From DATFVA01 sp963832715 (GTDB lineage: Bacteria > Bacteroidota > Ignavibacteria > Ignavibacteriales > Ignavibacteriaceae), in contig CAWHVB010000006.1 of NCBI GenBank assembly GCA_963832715.1, positions 310,001 through 374,000 of the forward strand: a stretch of 64,000 nucleotides of DNA, written 5' to 3'. Both the position numbers and the translations under genes were made by a program. Below, in pieces: positions 62,556 to 64,000 of the stretch (within the stretch, counting starts at the first letter, position 1; each line of letters starts with the position of its first letter). The notes under the pieces are model-generated. The model was given only the letters and a program-made list of their open reading frames with translations. It did no database searches and was not told the origin of the DNA.

Positions 62556-64000
62556 ATGAAAACTCTAATACTAATTTTATTTGCATTTGTGCAGCTGGGT
62601 GCACAGTCCTTTAACGATTATTTCACAGATAAAACTATGCGCATAGATTACTATCATACCGGGAACTCAAGTTCTGAGATGGTAACTATTGATCATATTT
62701 ATACATACGGCACCTGGGCAGGCAGTCTGAATAATCTTATAGACAATTTTAATAACGGCCAATACTATTATAAGGTGTATGATAATAAGTCTGGCAACTT
62801 AATCTTTTCAAAAGGATTCGACAGTTATTTCAAAGAATACCAGACAAGCGATGAAGCTCTGAATGGAATTCAAAAGACTTTCCAGGAAAGTGCAATCATA
62901 CCGGCTCCGAAGAATGAAATTAAATTCACACTGGAGAAGAGGGATTCTCTGAACAATCTTCACGAGATTTATTCTACTGTGATCAATCCGGCAGATATTT
63001 ATATATCAGACGAAGCAGTTGACAACAGCGGAGTTACTGTTTACAAACAGTATTATTCAGGTGATCCTCATACAAAGGTGGACGTTGTTATAATAGGTGA
63101 GGGCTATACGAAAGATGAGAAATCGAAATTCGAAAAGGATCTTAAACATTTTACAGATCTGTTTATCAATCAGCAGCCCTATAAACAATTAAAGCACAGT
63201 TTCAATATCTATGGTGTATATAAAGCTTCAATCGACAGCGGATGCGATAACCCAGGTGCGGGTATTTATAAGAATACTCTGCTGAGTACAACATACTATT
63301 CTCTCGGTTCAGAAAGATATATCCTTACTGAAGATAACAAAACAATGAGAGATGTTGCTGCAAATGTTCCTTATGATGCTATTTATATTATGGTTAATGA
63401 GTCGCGCTACGGCGGCGGCGGAATTTACAATTTCTACTGCACTTTTATTAGCGATAACCAGTTTAGTGATTATATCTTTCTCCACGAATTCGGACATTCA
63501 TTCTCTGGACTTGCGGATGAGTACTACACCTCAGATGTAGCCTACAACGATTTTTACCCTAAGGGAGTTGAACCTGTTGAACCAAACATTACCAGATTGC
63601 TTGATAAGAATAATCTGAAGTGGAAGAACCTCATTACTCCGGGTATCGAAATACCGACACCATGGGAAAAAGAAGAATATGATAAGTTTGACCTTGCCTG
63701 GCAGAAAATAAGGAGAGAACTGAATCAGAAAGTTGCTTCACTTCAGAGGAATAAAGCCCCAGAGGAGCAGATTGACTCCTTGAAAGAAAAATATAATAAC
63801 CTCGATAAAGAACACAGCGACCAGGTTGATGAGTTTCTCCATAAAAGCAAGTATTGGGGAAAAACCGGTGCATTTGAAGGTGCCGGTTACTCATCGAAAG
63901 GGATGTACAGACCTATGATTGACTGTATTATGTTCTCTAAAGGTGCAAAACCTTTCTGTACAGTCTGTGAAGAACACATAAAAGAAGTTATTAAGCATTA
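62556..64000 (+). CDS. M64-family (IgA peptidase-like) zinc metallopeptidase (3' end at window edge)
   Basis: The frame from ATG 62556 stays open for 481 codons; the last two bases (TA) could begin a stop or continue. It has a signal peptide (KTLILILFAFVQLGAQS), an N-terminal beta-rich M64 domain (TDKTMRIDYYHTGNSSSEMV) and the catalytic domain beginning VDVVIIGEGYTKDEKSKFEK. The zinc site is HEFGHSFSGLADEYY with His310, Glu311, His314 and a later acidic ligand. After it lies a charged coiled-coil-like insert (about nt 63660-63840). Family members are secreted endopeptidases, first linked to IgA cleavage in Clostridium ramosum; environmental members probably take part in protein degradation. 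Confidence 0.88.
   Translation, partial: MKTLILILFAFVQLGAQSFNDYFTDKTMRIDYYHTGNSSSEMVTIDHIYTYGTWAGSLNNLIDNFNNGQYYYKVYDNKSGNLIFSKGFDSYFKEYQTSDEALNGIQKTFQESAIIPAPKNEIKFTLEKRDSLNNLHEIYSTVINPADIYISDEAVDNSGVTVYKQYYSGDPHTKVDVVIIGEGYTKDEKSKFEKDLKHFTDLFINQQPYKQLKHSFNIYGVYKASIDSGCDNPGAGIYKNTLLSTTYYSLGSERYILTEDNKTMRDVAANVPYDAIYIMVNESRYGGGGIYNFYCTFISDNQFSDYIFLHEFGHSFSGLADEYYTSDVAYNDFYPKGVEPVEPNITRLLDKNNLKWKNLITPGIEIPTPWEKEEYDKFDLAWQKIRRELNQKVASLQRNKAPEEQIDSLKEKYNNLDKEHSDQVDEFLHKSKYWGKTGAFEGAGYSSKGMYRPMIDCIMFSKGAKPFCTVCEEHIKEVIKH

Noticed and set aside
1..64000. Insertion sequences, prophage or integrase genes
   Set aside because: No transposase, integrase or phage structural protein was seen on either strand.

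Overview
The window (about 40% GC, low-GC intergenic DNA) looks like a chromosome segment of an Ignavibacteria-type bacterium (Ignavibacteriota, FCB / Bacteroidota-Chlorobi group). The reasons are two secreted proteins ending in a type IX secretion C-terminal domain with the YPNPFNPST signature, a TonB receptor with a carboxypeptidase-regulatory-like N-terminus, a bactofilin, DUF2851 and DUF2911 proteins, and a Rieske/cytochrome b plus caa3-oxidase operon. The lineage is inferred from family content only; there is no rRNA in the window.

Layout. 1-2219: 3' part of a membrane-anchored SpoIIE-type phosphatase. 2378-18317: an amino-sugar/chitin locus on the + strand: ROK repressor, ROK sugar kinase, TonB-dependent receptor, T9SS-exported protein, MFS transporter, GH94 N,N'-diacetylchitobiose phosphorylase, GH18 chitinase, NagX-like membrane protein, NagA and NagB. 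Together they can cut chitin, import chitobiose, split it with phosphate, and convert GlcNAc-6-P to fructose-6-P. 18318-26430: small membrane and hypothetical genes, repeat-rich spacers, a bactofilin, a kelch/T9SS protein, a DUF2911 protein and a MASE1-GAF sensor histidine kinase. 26431-33762: Sco-type copper chaperone facing a minus-strand respiratory operon (coxB, coxA, coxC, ctaG, a small subunit, Rieske, cytochrome b fused to cytochrome c). 33953-48928: housekeeping block: methyltransferase, pyrG, TPR lipoprotein-like exported protein, purN, purH, the elongasome operon mreB-mreC-mreD-mrdA-rodA, dcd, pyrF, a small anchored protein and DUF2851. 48978-51318: minus-strand etfB-etfA-bifunctional nuclease. 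51555-57466: clpS, bipA/typA, pepD, a SET-domain protein, a YihY membrane protein and a MORN-repeat lipoprotein. 57837-61812: a four-gene multiheme cytochrome/porin cluster that looks like an outer-membrane electron conduit. 61962-62258: two serine tRNAs facing each other. 62556-end: M64 peptidase, cut by the window end.

Seven genes (sugar kinase, MFS transporter, NagX, histidine kinase, mreC, rodA and a small anchored protein) are each interrupted by what reads as a single-base indel, mostly next to a short homopolymer. Because mreC and rodA are among them, I think residual sequencing/assembly error is the best explanation, and I annotate each as one gene. No CRISPR array, insertion sequence, prophage or rRNA was seen. 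The strongest candidates for new biology are the porin-cytochrome cluster (57837-61812), the phosphorolytic chitin locus, and a hairpin-rich non-coding stretch after nagB (18318-18700).
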